Of a DNA stretch of 64,000 bases, positions 8,580-19,128 are shown one piece after another. The position numbers and the translations under genes were made by a program. The stretch covers positions 25,085-89,084 of the forward strand of contig DDZV01000044.1 of NCBI GenBank assembly GCA_002346475.1, read 5' to 3'. Below the pieces are notes generated by a model that saw only the letters and a list, made by a program, of their open reading frames with translations, was not told where the DNA came from and searched no databases. The DNA is from Acidobacteria bacterium UBA2999. GTDB lineage: Bacteria > Acidobacteriota > Vicinamibacteria > Vicinamibacterales > UBA2999. Numbering within the stretch: position 1 is the first letter of the stretch; every line of letters starts with the position of its first letter.

Positions 8580-9803
8580 ATGACTGTTCTCTATCTTGAC
8601 TGTTTTTCAGGTGTGTCTGGTGATATGTTGCTTGGCGCTCTCATTGACGCCGGGGTGCCTCTTGCAGATATTAGGAAAGCATTGGGTTCATTGAGTGGCG
8701 ATCCAGATGTTATTTGGACAGAGCAAGTGACAAGAACTGGAATATCTGCAACAAAATTTTGCGTTAAGGGTGAAGACCCTGTTCAAGACGACTCTTCTCA
8801 TAAGCACGGTCATAGCCATGTACATACCCATCGGACTCTAGCTGAGATCAGCAAACTTATTGAGGAATCTGGCTTAACTGTAAAAGGAAAAGAGCGTGCA
8901 ACGGCATTGTTTGGTCGGTTGGCTGACGTAGAAGCTTCGATTCATGGGACTTCACTAGAGAGCGTACATTTACACGAGGTCGGAGCACTTGATTCAATCA
9001 TTGATATCGTTGGGGCGGTTTTTGCAATTGAGTCCCTTGGGGTTGATGAGGTCGTTTCGTCATCATTAAATCTTGGTAATGGGTCGGTTCAGTCTACACA
9101 CGGGTTGTACCCAGTGCCTGCACCAGCGACAGCGCGTTTGTTGACGAATGTACCTGTATATGGGAGCACTCGGCAGGCAGAGTTGGTTACTCCGACAGGC
9201 GCTCTTTTAGTTTCAGCGTATGCTGATCGCTATGGACCAGTCCCAGAAATGAAGATTCGTTCTGTAGGGTATGGTGCTGGTTCACGCGATTTTCCTGACA
9301 CACCAAATGTTGTTCGGGTGTTAGTTGGTGAGAATGCAAGTGGAGTTAAGACTGAGAGTATCGTTGTAGTTGAGTGTGAAATTGATGATATGAACCCACA
9401 GATCTTCGGAGCATTGATGGATGAACTTCTGACGAAAGGTGCTCTAGATGTTTTTTATACCTCGGTACTAATGAAGAAAGGTAGACCAGGCACTCTGGTA
9501 AGTGTGATTGCTAATCAAAGTTGCCGAGAGGAAATAACTTCTCTTTTATTCAGGCAAACTACGACAATTGGTGTGCGGTATCGAGAAATGACCCGTGAAT
9601 GTCTCACGAGAAAGAAAATAAATTTGTCTACTCCAGTGGGGGAGGTTCGTTTCAAAATATCCAGTCGAGGCAATGATGTTATGAATGTTTCCCCAGAATT
9701 TGATGACATACGTTTAATTGCTGAGCGGGAGAATAAACCCATTAAAGATATTCACGCTATTGTTATGAAAGCATATCTGGACAGGGACAGGACTAAAGAA
9801 TAA
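8580..9803 (+). CDS. larC: LarC-type nickel insertion protein (DUF111)
   Basis: LarC inserts nickel, driven by CTP, into the pyridinium bis-thiocarboxylic acid mononucleotide (pincer) cofactor used by lactate racemase LarA and related enzymes. The 407-residue protein begins with the family hallmark LYLDCFSGVSGDMLLGALIDAG. It carries a histidine-rich metal-binding stretch at about 74-84 and the conserved HLHEVGALDSIIDIVG segment. In some lactobacilli LarC needs a ribosomal frameshift, but here it is one uninterrupted frame. larA, larB and larE are not in the window. A TAAGAT hexamer lies 9 bases before the ATG. Confidence 0.92.
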   Translation: MTVLYLDCFSGVSGDMLLGALIDAGVPLADIRKALGSLSGDPDVIWTEQVTRTGISATKFCVKGEDPVQDDSSHKHGHSHVHTHRTLAEISKLIEESGLTVKGKERATALFGRLADVEASIHGTSLESVHLHEVGALDSIIDIVGAVFAIESLGVDEVVSSSLNLGNGSVQSTHGLYPVPAPATARLLTNVPVYGSTRQAELVTPTGALLVSAYADRYGPVPEMKIRSVGYGAGSRDFPDTPNVVRVLVGENASGVKTESIVVVECEIDDMNPQIFGALMDELLTKGALDVFYTSVLMKKGRPGTLVSVIANQSCREEITSLLFRQTTTIGVRYREMTRECLTRKKINLSTPVGEVRFKISSRGNDVMNVSPEFDDIRLIAERENKPIKDIHAIVMKAYLDRDRTKE

Positions 9804-9876
9804 GAGTTTGAATCATTTAATGGTATTGACTTTTCGCAGAAGGTAAATACCAAGTAGGAAAATAAATCTCAGAGAC

Positions 9877-11436
9877 ATGGCGCGTTTTTACCTCACAACT
9901 GCAATTGATTACGTCAATAGTCGTCCACATCTTGGAACAGCTTACGAAAAGATTACAGCTGATGTGATTGCTCGTTACAAGCGTCTGTGTGGTATCGATA
10001 CTCATTTTGTAATGGGGAACGATGAACATTCTCAAAATGTTTTTCGGCGAGCAATAGAGCTTGGTCTAGATCCTCATGAATACTGCAATCAAATGGAGAA
10101 TGAATTTCGTGAGGTATGGGGAAAACTCGGCATCTCGTTTAATGATTTTATCCGTACAACTGAGTCGAGACATAAGGCTGCGGTACAGAAAATTGCCGAG
10201 ACGTCGTTTCAAGTTGGTGATATATACGAGGGTTATTACGAGGGCTGGTATTGCATTTCATGCGAGGCATTCAAACAAGAAAAGGATCTTGTTGAGGGTA
10301 AATGTCCACTGCATGCAATGTTGTCTCCCGAGTGGATTCGTGAAAAGAATTATTTTTTTAAACTTTCTAAGTATCGCGAACGCTTACTAGCTCACTTTGA
10401 GCAAAACCCAAATTTCTTACAACCGAGCTCTCGTGCAAACGAGATTGTACAGTTGCTACGTGGAGGCCTTGAGGATATTTCTGTGAGTCGAGCAGGTCAA
10501 TCCTGGGGTATTCCATTACCGTTCGCTTCAGACAATGTTGTTTATGTTTGGTTTGATGCGCTGATTAATTATGCGTCGGCCGTTGGTTATGGTACGGATG
10601 GCGAGCGGTTTACTTCTTTGTGGCCAGCTGATTTACACATCGTCGGAAAAGATATTACGCGGTTTCATGCTGTTGTTTGGCCAGCGATGTTAATGAGTGC
10701 TGGGCTGGCTCTTCCACGACAGGTGTTTGGGCATGGCTGGGTAACCTTCGGTGGGCAACGTATGAGTAAATCGCTTGGATCGAGTGTCGACCCTATCGAA
10801 GTTTCAGAGCATTTTGGGTCAGATCCTTTGCGATTGTATCTGGTCAAAGAGATTGTGTACGGAAATGACGGGGAGTTCACGTGGGATCGTTATATTGAGA
10901 GATACAACGTTGATCTGGCAAATAATTTAGGGAACTTGCTAAGTCGGCTAGCTGCAATGGTTGCTAAGTATAGTGACGGCCGTGTTTCAGCCAGCGGTGC
11001 TAGTGGGAAACTGCCCAAAGTCGCTTCAGAAGTTTTAATCCGATACAAAGCTGGGATGGAAGCGTTGGCTTTGCATGAAGGCGCAGCTGCAGTCTTTCAA
11101 TTAGTAGATGCTACCAATGAATTTATTGCTGAAACATCACCCTGGGTTCTGGCGAAACAGCCAGAAAACGCTGCAAAGCTAGCTTCTGTGCTATTTGATG
11201 TAGCGGAGGCGCTTCGCATTATCGGTGTTCTGCTAATTCCAATTATGCCAAGTGCGTCAGCTGAAATTCTCAGGAGAGTGGGAGAGACAACGCCACTTCA
11301 CGATCTTAAATTGGATGATGATGGATGTTGGCGTGCTAGTGGGTCTCGAAACATTGTAGCAGCTTCGCCTCTTTGGCCTAGGGCGAACAATCCAATTATT
11401 CAACCGGAAATAAATGAATCCAAGGAGAAGTCCTAA
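9877..11436 (+). CDS. metG: Methionyl-tRNA synthetase (without C-terminal tRNA-binding domain)
   Basis: Class I aminoacyl-tRNA synthetase charging tRNA-Met. The HIGH-type signature is HLGTAYE (18-24) and the KMSKS loop is RMSKS (295-299). One zinc knuckle is visible with C126, C129 and C143. At 519 residues it ends after the anticodon-binding helical domain; the usual C-terminal Trbp111-like domain is encoded by the next gene, which overlaps the stop by one base (TAATG). The start is the ATG at 9877. A 7-base inverted repeat (9821-9827 with 9846-9852) lies in the leader region. Confidence 0.95.
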   Translation: MARFYLTTAIDYVNSRPHLGTAYEKITADVIARYKRLCGIDTHFVMGNDEHSQNVFRRAIELGLDPHEYCNQMENEFREVWGKLGISFNDFIRTTESRHKAAVQKIAETSFQVGDIYEGYYEGWYCISCEAFKQEKDLVEGKCPLHAMLSPEWIREKNYFFKLSKYRERLLAHFEQNPNFLQPSSRANEIVQLLRGGLEDISVSRAGQSWGIPLPFASDNVVYVWFDALINYASAVGYGTDGERFTSLWPADLHIVGKDITRFHAVVWPAMLMSAGLALPRQVFGHGWVTFGGQRMSKSLGSSVDPIEVSEHFGSDPLRLYLVKEIVYGNDGEFTWDRYIERYNVDLANNLGNLLSRLAAMVAKYSDGRVSASGASGKLPKVASEVLIRYKAGMEALALHEGAAAVFQLVDATNEFIAETSPWVLAKQPENAAKLASVLFDVAEALRIIGVLLIPIMPSASAEILRRVGETTPLHDLKLDDDGCWRASGSRNIVAASPLWPRANNPIIQPEINESKEKS

Positions 11437-11831
11437 TGGAGGAAGATGCCCCCATTGAGCAGGAGAAGACGCCTAGTTTAACGACAGGTCCCACTGACGT
11501 TTCAAACTTGATTTCTATCGACGATTTTATGAAGGTAGAACTACGAGTGGCTAAGGTGCTGACCGCAGAACCTATCCCAAAATCAAAAAAATTATTGAAA
11601 CTCGTTGTTGATACTGGAGATGGACAACGAACTATCATAGCGGGTATTGCTAGGGCATACCAACCAGAGGACGTCATTGGACGATCTGTAGTGATTGTAT
11701 TTAATTTACAGCCAGCAAAATTGATGGGTGTGGAATCACAAGGAATGGTATTAGCTGCAAGTTCTGAAGGGGAACAACCAACATTGATTAGCGTTATTGG
11801 AGATGTGCCGTTGGGATCAAGAGTAAGATAA
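11436..11831 (+). CDS. tRNA-binding domain protein (MetRS beta-subunit / Trbp111-like)
   Basis: A 131-residue protein with an acidic N-terminal tail of about 27 residues followed by an OB-fold tRNA-binding domain. Family features are IDDFMKVELRVAKVL, SKKLLKLVVDTG, RTIIAGIA and KLMGVESQGMVLAA. This domain is normally fused to the C terminus of MetRS and raises affinity for tRNA as a dimer. The one-base overlap with metG supports it being the detached subunit of that enzyme. Confidence 0.9.
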   Translation: MEEDAPIEQEKTPSLTTGPTDVSNLISIDDFMKVELRVAKVLTAEPIPKSKKLLKLVVDTGDGQRTIIAGIARAYQPEDVIGRSVVIVFNLQPAKLMGVESQGMVLAASSEGEQPTLISVIGDVPLGSRVR

Positions 11832-11848
11832 ATTGTGAGATGTTGTGA

Positions 11849-12628
11849 ATGGTAGATTCCCATTGCCACCTTGCAGGTTCTGAATTTAGTCAAGACTTAG
11901 AAGAAGTTATAAGTCGGGCCAAGGCTGCTGGGCTTAAAGGAGCGCTTGTTATTCTTGCTGCTGATAGTCCTGAGGAACTTGAAAGGGCCGCAGTAGTAGT
12001 AAAAGCTTGGCCGGATGTTCGATTTGCAATTGGAATTCATCCTCATGGTGCTCATCAGTATCAAAATAATCCAGACGCTGTAGAGAACACTGTGGATGCT
12101 GCGTTTGAATCGGAACCTTGTGTACGTGCACTTGGAGAGATTGGTCTTGACTACCACTATAATTTTTCAACACCAGAAGTGCAGCAAGTTGTATTTCAAC
12201 GACAGATTAGAATTGCTCGACGACGACGAGTTCCAATCGTAATTCACACTAGAGAAGCTGAAGACGACACTTTTCGTATTTTAGTAGAGGAATCTGCCGA
12301 TGATGTAGGAGGGGTTTTTCACTGTTTTACTGGTCATCAGAAAATGGCTGTGCGAGCTCTTGATTTTGGCTTTCATATTTCTCTCGCCGGTATTGTTACT
12401 TTTCCAAAATCTCTGGAATTGAGAGAGGTAGCTAAGATGGTTCCTCTTGATCGGTTACTCATTGAAACAGACTGTCCATATCTTGCTCCGGTACCACACC
12501 GTGGTAAGCGAAATGAACCAGCTCATGTAACTTACATCGCCGATATAATTGCTGAAGTAAAGGGTGTCAGCGCAGATCTTGTAGCGTCTGCAGCGCACGC
12601 AAACTTCACTCGACTTTTTACTCCGTAA
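11849..12628 (+). CDS. tatD: TatD family metal-dependent deoxyribonuclease/hydrolase
   Basis: Amidohydrolase-fold enzyme of 259 residues. It begins MVDSHCHL, whose two histidines are metal ligands. It continues with GIHPHGA, the ALGEIGLDYHY block holding the metal-bridging glutamate, VIHTREAEDD, GVFHCFTG and the C-terminal LIETDCPYLAP with the conserved aspartate. TatD proteins are 3'-5' DNA exonucleases in vitro, linked to repair. It lies 17 bases after the tRNA-binding gene, in the metG operon. Confidence 0.92.
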   Translation: MVDSHCHLAGSEFSQDLEEVISRAKAAGLKGALVILAADSPEELERAAVVVKAWPDVRFAIGIHPHGAHQYQNNPDAVENTVDAAFESEPCVRALGEIGLDYHYNFSTPEVQQVVFQRQIRIARRRRVPIVIHTREAEDDTFRILVEESADDVGGVFHCFTGHQKMAVRALDFGFHISLAGIVTFPKSLELREVAKMVPLDRLLIETDCPYLAPVPHRGKRNEPAHVTYIADIIAEVKGVSADLVASAAHANFTRLFTP

Positions 12629-12684
12629 GTATAAGTAAAAAATAGGATTAGCTTCGCCATCCTCATTGATACTTTGTTCTGAAT

Positions 12685-12690
12685 TATAAT
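12685..12690 (+). promoter_or_regulatory. -10 element before the polyprenyl synthase gene
   Basis: Perfect TATAAT, 14 bases before the GTG at 12705, which would give a leader of about 7 bases. No Shine-Dalgarno sequence is present. A TTGATA hexamer at 12666-12671 is too near (13 bases) to be an ideal -35. Confidence 0.35.
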
Positions 12691-12704
12691 TTGATAGAAC
12701 AGTT

Positions 12705-13709
12705 GTGAGTCCCACTTTGCAAAAAGCTTCGGTCGCTGCTCTAACGCAGATGTTTGAGCCAATCCGCGAAGATCTTCGCGAGGTTGACCGAGAGTTCGCG
12801 CGCCACGTTCAGTCTCAGGTTCAGTTAATTCCAAAAATGTGTAACTACATTCAGGACGGTGGTGGGAAACGTGTACGTCCTGCACTATTGCTTATGGCAG
12901 CACGTATGAGTGGTTATCAAGGAGAGGGCGCAGTTCTTTACGGATCTGTTGTGGAATTTATTCATACTGCGACACTTGTTCATGATGACATCATCGACGA
13001 GTCCGAATTACGGCGTGGTCGACAAGCAGTCCATGCTAGATGGGGTAACGATATTACAGTGTTGCTAGGAGATTTCTTGTACATCAAGTCAATGTCTCTT
13101 GCCTTAACTCTGGATAGGTTAGAACTCATCAGGGTGTTGTGTGATGTGACCTTGCGTATGATTGAAGGCGAGTTATATCAGCTGACAAAGAGTGGTTCGG
13201 TTGATTTAAAGGAAGATGAACACTTCGATATTATTCGGAGAAAAACGGCGTATCTTTTTGCAGGGTCTGCGAAAATTGGTGGAATGCTAGGTTCGACAAC
13301 TCAAGATCAGCAGGATGCTTTGTGGAATTATGGTTTAAATATTGGGATGTCTTTTCAGATTATCGATGATTTGCTTGATTTTACTGGTGAACCCGGCACG
13401 CTTGGAAAGCCTATTGGTGGTGACCTGTGTGAAGGCAAGGTAACACTTCCCATCATCAACCTTATGAGCAAGAGTGATCGCCATGCAGAAATTCTTGTAC
13501 GTCGTATTGTAGAAGAAAAAACTGTAGCTCTTGAAGAGTGGCGCGATCTCCTCTCTCTTTTAAAGTCATACGATTCTATTGAGTATGCGTACAGCACAGC
13601 TGTAGATTTCGCCAACCGTGCAAAAGAAGCGCTTCATTGTTTTCCAGGTTCACCTGAGAGAGACGCTCTAGAAATGTTGCCTGACTACGTACTGTCAAGG
13701 GATCGATGA
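12705..13709 (+). CDS. Polyprenyl diphosphate synthase (octaprenyl/heptaprenyl type)
   Basis: Trans-isoprenyl chain elongase making the side chain of a respiratory quinone from farnesyl diphosphate and IPP. The 334 residues carry the GGGKRVRPALLL substrate motif, the first Asp-rich motif DDIID near 93-97 and the second DDLLD near 221-225. This matches the long-chain IspB/HepT/SdsA group; exact chain length cannot be read reliably. The start is GTG. It is followed 33 bases later by ligA. Confidence 0.9.
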   Translation: MSPTLQKASVAALTQMFEPIREDLREVDREFARHVQSQVQLIPKMCNYIQDGGGKRVRPALLLMAARMSGYQGEGAVLYGSVVEFIHTATLVHDDIIDESELRRGRQAVHARWGNDITVLLGDFLYIKSMSLALTLDRLELIRVLCDVTLRMIEGELYQLTKSGSVDLKEDEHFDIIRRKTAYLFAGSAKIGGMLGSTTQDQQDALWNYGLNIGMSFQIIDDLLDFTGEPGTLGKPIGGDLCEGKVTLPIINLMSKSDRHAEILVRRIVEEKTVALEEWRDLLSLLKSYDSIEYAYSTAVDFANRAKEALHCFPGSPERDALEMLPDYVLSRDR

Positions 13710-15866
<2,157 letters not shown>

Positions 15867-15904
15867 CTTGCTTAGTTAGGGTGGTCTTCGGGATAATCAG
15901 GGTG

Positions 15905-16367
15905 TCGCAGTTGACCAGACGGCCGCCGTTTCGTTTAACCGCGGTATGACACCGTGAAGTGAACGGGAGGGAGGAAAGTCCGAACTCCAAAGGGCAGTGC
16001 GCCGGGTAATACCCGGGCAGGGCAACCTGACGGAAAGTGGCACAGAAAACAAACCGCCGACGGCATGTCGGGTTGGGGTGCAACCACACCGCACTCGAAC
16101 CCGGCATGCCAGCTGGTAAGGGTGAAAAGGTGCGGTAAAAGCGCACCGCATTTGTGGTAACACAGATGGCAGGCTAAACCCCGCACGGAGCAAGATCAAA
16201 TAGGGTGGCGTTAATAGGACTGCTCGTCCAAGGCTACCGGGTAGGTCGCTTGAACCTGCGAGCAATCGTAGGGCTAGAGGAATGGTCGTCACGTCGGTTC
16301 GATCTGATGAGGGGAAACTCTTTTGGTATCGACCGTTGACAGGATTCGGCTTATAGGTCAACTGCGT
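15905..16367 (+). ncRNA. rnpB: RNase P RNA, bacterial class A
   Basis: Catalytic RNA that removes 5' leaders from pre-tRNA. The conserved core is visible: GAGGAAAGTCCG near 15971, ACAGAAA near 16042, the region around GGTGAAAAGGTGCGG and the 3' segment with AGAGGAATGG and ACAGGATTCGGC near 16340. Helix P1 is perfect over 11 pairs: 15906-15916 pairs with 16356-16366. A run of six T follows P1 directly, so P1 doubles as a terminator. The ends are set from this helix. Confidence 0.96.
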
Positions 16368-16372
16368 TTTTT
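16356..16372 (+). terminator. Terminator formed by RNase P P1 helix plus T-run
   Basis: The 3' arm of P1 (16356-16366) is followed at once by six T, ending 4 bases before the next start codon. The P1 helix closing the RNA can therefore also act as the intrinsic terminator. Confidence 0.5.
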
Positions 16373-16375
16373 ATC

Positions 16376-17320
16376 ATGTCACATTATCTAGTTACAGGCG
16401 GTGCCGGGTTCATTGGTTCTCATCTTGCAGAGGAACTTACGCGTCGGGGCTCGTCTGTTCGTATAGTTGATAATCTAGTGACTGGTAAGCGGGAAAATAT
16501 AGAACACTTACGTGAGGTTGAATTTATTGAGGGAGATTTAGCCGACTTTGATGTTGCTCGCCGAGCAGTTGCAGGTGTTGACTATGTGTTACACCAGGCA
16601 GCAATTCCATCAGTACCGAGATCAGTAGTCGATCCACTTACGTCTCATCGAGCGAATGTTGATGCCTCAGTTAATATACTTGTGGCTTCACGTGATGCTG
16701 GAGTAAAGCGTTTAATTTATGCAGGTTCATCGTCGGCGTACGGCAATTCACTAACATTGCCAAAGATTGAAACTATGACTGGGGAGCCTCTTTCCCCGTA
16801 CGCACTTCAGAAACTTGTAGCGGAACAGTATGCTCGATTGTTCACGCACCTTTATGGGTTTGAAACAGTAACTATTAGATATTTCAATGTTTTTGGCCCT
16901 CGGCAAGATCCTTCTTCACCTTATTCTGGAGTGATCTCTTTGTTTGTCAGCGCTTTATGCGAAGGGCATCAACCGACTATTTTTGGCGATGGTGAACAAA
17001 CACGTGATTTTACTTACGTGAAGAATGTCGTAGATGCTGTGCTTGCTGCCTCAGAAGCACCTGAGATTAGTGGTGAGACAATTAATGTTGCTACGGGCAA
17101 ACGTGTGTCTATTAATCATTTATTTCGAACAGTTAGAGGGATGGTTAGCGCCAACCTTGAACCAAACTATGATGAAGCTCGTCAAGGAGACGTACGAGAT
17201 TCCCAAGCTGATATTTCAAAAGCAAGATTGATGCTTAACTATAGACCCTCTGTAGATTTTGAAGAGGGGCTTCGTCGAACCATTGATTGGCACCGTTCGA
17301 CAGAAAATTTACGTAGCTAG
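16376..17320 (+). CDS. NAD-dependent sugar-nucleotide epimerase/dehydratase (UDP-hexose 4-epimerase-like)
   Basis: Extended short-chain dehydrogenase of 314 residues. The NAD-binding GGAGFIGSH is at 8-16, the YAGSSSAYG strand with catalytic Ser comes before the Y142/K146 pair (YALQK), and RYFNVFGPRQDP is near 170. The VPRSV segment and the latter motif resemble WbpP-type UDP-GlcNAc/GalNAc 4-epimerases, so a role in surface polysaccharide precursor supply is likely. The substrate cannot be fixed. It starts 4 bases after the rnpB T-run, so its own promoter may lie within rnpB or it depends on readthrough. Confidence 0.85.
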   Translation: MSHYLVTGGAGFIGSHLAEELTRRGSSVRIVDNLVTGKRENIEHLREVEFIEGDLADFDVARRAVAGVDYVLHQAAIPSVPRSVVDPLTSHRANVDASVNILVASRDAGVKRLIYAGSSSAYGNSLTLPKIETMTGEPLSPYALQKLVAEQYARLFTHLYGFETVTIRYFNVFGPRQDPSSPYSGVISLFVSALCEGHQPTIFGDGEQTRDFTYVKNVVDAVLAASEAPEISGETINVATGKRVSINHLFRTVRGMVSANLEPNYDEARQGDVRDSQADISKARLMLNYRPSVDFEEGLRRTIDWHRSTENLRS

Positions 17321-17325
17321 ATAGG

Positions 17326-18387
17326 TTAAGTCAGGCTTGTAAGTGTTACGTCAAGATTACGTGTATTACCTGGCGCCTGTTGCCACTGGACTAAGATGGG
17401 GCTCTGGTAGGTGCCTTCTACAAAGTCCGTTTTTCCATTAGAGTCCTGTTCTACCAGTAGGCTAGCTGACCGTTTCATGCGGAAAAATCGTGAAGTTGGG
17501 ACAGCAAGTGTACGTGCAATAAGTTTTTCAAAAATTGAATTACGTAACCCCAGCGAATCAAAACTCGTATTAAGTAATCGAATAAAGTCGTATTTGGCAT
17601 AGCCTAGTGCTTTTCCAGGTACTGCACGTGGATTTTCTAGCGCATTCCGGTACTTTTCAGCAGCGAATCGAAGTGGATTCCTGATTACTTCGGCAAGGTC
17701 ATGCCGCATCAAGAGAGTTTCAAACTCGTTGACAGTTAGTCCAGCATGACGCTCAGTTTTACTGAGTGATAAAGTGAGTCGACCCTTTTTAATTCCTGCA
17801 CGAGACAGAAGTTCTGAAAATTGTTCCTGAAGTCCAAGGCGAGGGTCTTTTAAATTAATCGAATCAATGGGGTGGCCAGACACTGGGACTGATACTTGTA
17901 GTTCTTTGACTACAGTTTCACTTTGAAAACCAATGACTCTTGTTTGTCTCCGTCTTGGCCGACCATCCATAATTCCGTCAAGTTCGACAAAGTAAACTGG
18001 TTCATTAGGTCGGTTTGGATGAATGACACAGGAGCGAAGTCCTCCTGCAATGAATGCAAGGTGCGAGTCAGCATTCTTTGGTTCAATAGCGCGTTGGTCT
18101 GGATTTAAATCTTCTCGACGTTCAAGGCGGTCATGTTCGTACCCAGCTCCTTCAGGAAACATAGTTCGAAGGACATTAATGTATGTTGGAACCTTTCCTG
18201 GGCTTAACCGGTTTGCAAGGCCTCGATCTAGGAATCCTGCTGTTGTGTGGGCAGACCAGTAGAGGCAATGTTGATAAGGAGCCAATGCATCACGATGTTC
18301 AATAGAAAATAGGGATCGCAAGTCTAGAATTTCGTGGCGGGCGTTAGGGGCGATCTCAAGTGCTAGATCTGTTGGTTCAGCGGGCAT
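17326..18387 (-). CDS. Two-domain protein: YjbQ/UPF0047-like N terminus, unknown C terminus
   Basis: A 353-residue cytoplasmic protein. Residues about 15-155 resemble YjbQ (UPF0047; some members replace ThiE weakly in thiamine phosphate synthesis): HTTAG with H47, EGAGYEHD, NADSHLAFIAGG with H109, then PVYFVELDG and RRRQTRVIGF. YjbQ proteins are usually about 130-140 residues. Here a further 195 residues follow, rich in Arg, Leu and Ser, with no domain recognised. It stands alone, divergent from bacterioferritin. The N-terminal call is moderate because the usual INE motif is not seen; the function is unknown. Confidence 0.6.
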   Translation of the reverse strand: MPAEPTDLALEIAPNARHEILDLRSLFSIEHRDALAPYQHCLYWSAHTTAGFLDRGLANRLSPGKVPTYINVLRTMFPEGAGYEHDRLERREDLNPDQRAIEPKNADSHLAFIAGGLRSCVIHPNRPNEPVYFVELDGIMDGRPRRRQTRVIGFQSETVVKELQVSVPVSGHPIDSINLKDPRLGLQEQFSELLSRAGIKKGRLTLSLSKTERHAGLTVNEFETLLMRHDLAEVIRNPLRFAAEKYRNALENPRAVPGKALGYAKYDFIRLLNTSFDSLGLRNSIFEKLIARTLAVPTSRFFRMKRSASLLVEQDSNGKTDFVEGTYQSPILVQWQQAPGNTRNLDVTLTSLT

Positions 18388-18437
18388 GCACCTCTGCAGG
18401 GTTTTAGCTTGGTCGTTAGGTTAGCACAAAATATTTA

Positions 18438-18452
18438 TGAGAATAAGTCTCA
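18438..18452. promoter_or_regulatory. Fur-box-like 7-1-7 inverted repeat
   Basis: TGAGAAT-A-AGTCTCA, a 15-base inverted repeat with six of seven pairs matching, extended by one more A/T pair on each side. It resembles the 7-1-7 operators of Fur-type metalloregulators. It lies 51 bases upstream of the YjbQ-like gene start and 165 bases upstream of bacterioferritin, between the two divergent genes. Confidence 0.4.
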
Positions 18453-18617
18453 TTTGCATCTTCATTGGTGGGGTTAGGCTGGTTCCTTATGCGAAAGAAA
18501 AAACAGATATTTTCTTTGTATGTGGATAGTGTAGGCCGTGTACGATGTAGTGGTACGGGCATTATTGTCAGGAGTTTGTTCTGTTAAGTTTGAAGGCTGT
18601 ATTAGGAGGTATTGCTT

Positions 18618-19094
18618 ATGCGGGGTAATGACAAGGTTATTGCTCAGTTGAATGAGGCATTAAAGGAAGAACTCACGGCTATTAACCAGTACTTTCTACA
18701 TGCTGAGATGTGTCACAGTTGGGGCTACCATCGTTTAGGTGATTACATTAAGAAGCAATCAATTGATGAAATGAAGCATGCAGAACAAGTCATTGAGCGT
18801 CTTTTATTCCTTGAGGCTGTCCCAAGTATGGAGTACCTGCCGCTCAATATAGGACAATCTGTGAAGGCTCAACTCGCGGAGGATCTCAAACTTGAGGTTG
18901 GTGCGGTTGAAATGTACAACAAAGCCGTGCAGCTATCTCGCGAGCAAGGTGATGATGCTTCTGCAGACTTGTTCCGTAGGTTATTAAAAGACGAAGAAGA
19001 ACACGTAGATTGGTTGGAGGCTCAAGTGCATCAGATTGAAGAGATTGGATATGAACGTTATCTATCGATGCAGCTTGGAGGCCCAAAAGACTGA
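18618..19094 (+). CDS. bfr: Bacterioferritin
   Basis: Heme-containing 24-mer iron storage protein with a ferroxidase centre. The 158 residues keep the di-iron ligands E18, E51, H54, E93, E126 and H129, and M52, the axial ligand of the inter-subunit heme. The ATG at 18618 was chosen because a strong AGGAGG (18604-18609) sits 8 bases upstream; this is one of the best ribosome sites in the window. A ferredoxin gene follows, with its own -10 element, and a Fur-box-like palindrome lies upstream. Confidence 0.95.
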   Translation: MRGNDKVIAQLNEALKEELTAINQYFLHAEMCHSWGYHRLGDYIKKQSIDEMKHAEQVIERLLFLEAVPSMEYLPLNIGQSVKAQLAEDLKLEVGAVEMYNKAVQLSREQGDDASADLFRRLLKDEEEHVDWLEAQVHQIEEIGYERYLSMQLGGPKD

Positions 19095-19115
19095 CAAAAA
19101 TACGTTACTAACTGG

Positions 19116-19121
19116 TATAAT
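19116..19121 (+). promoter_or_regulatory. -10 element of the ferredoxin gene, leaderless arrangement
   Basis: Perfect TATAAT with CTGACA at 19091-19096 as a possible -35 (19-base spacer). The ATG at 19129 follows after 7 bases, so the message probably starts at or one base before the start codon. Confidence 0.5.
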
Positions 19122-19128
19122 TTCTACT

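Noticed and set aside
9821..9852. Inverted repeat TGGTATT ... AATACCA before metG as a terminator or T-box
   Set aside because: No T-run follows and no T-box features are visible; only a short stem with an 18-base loop, noted but not called.
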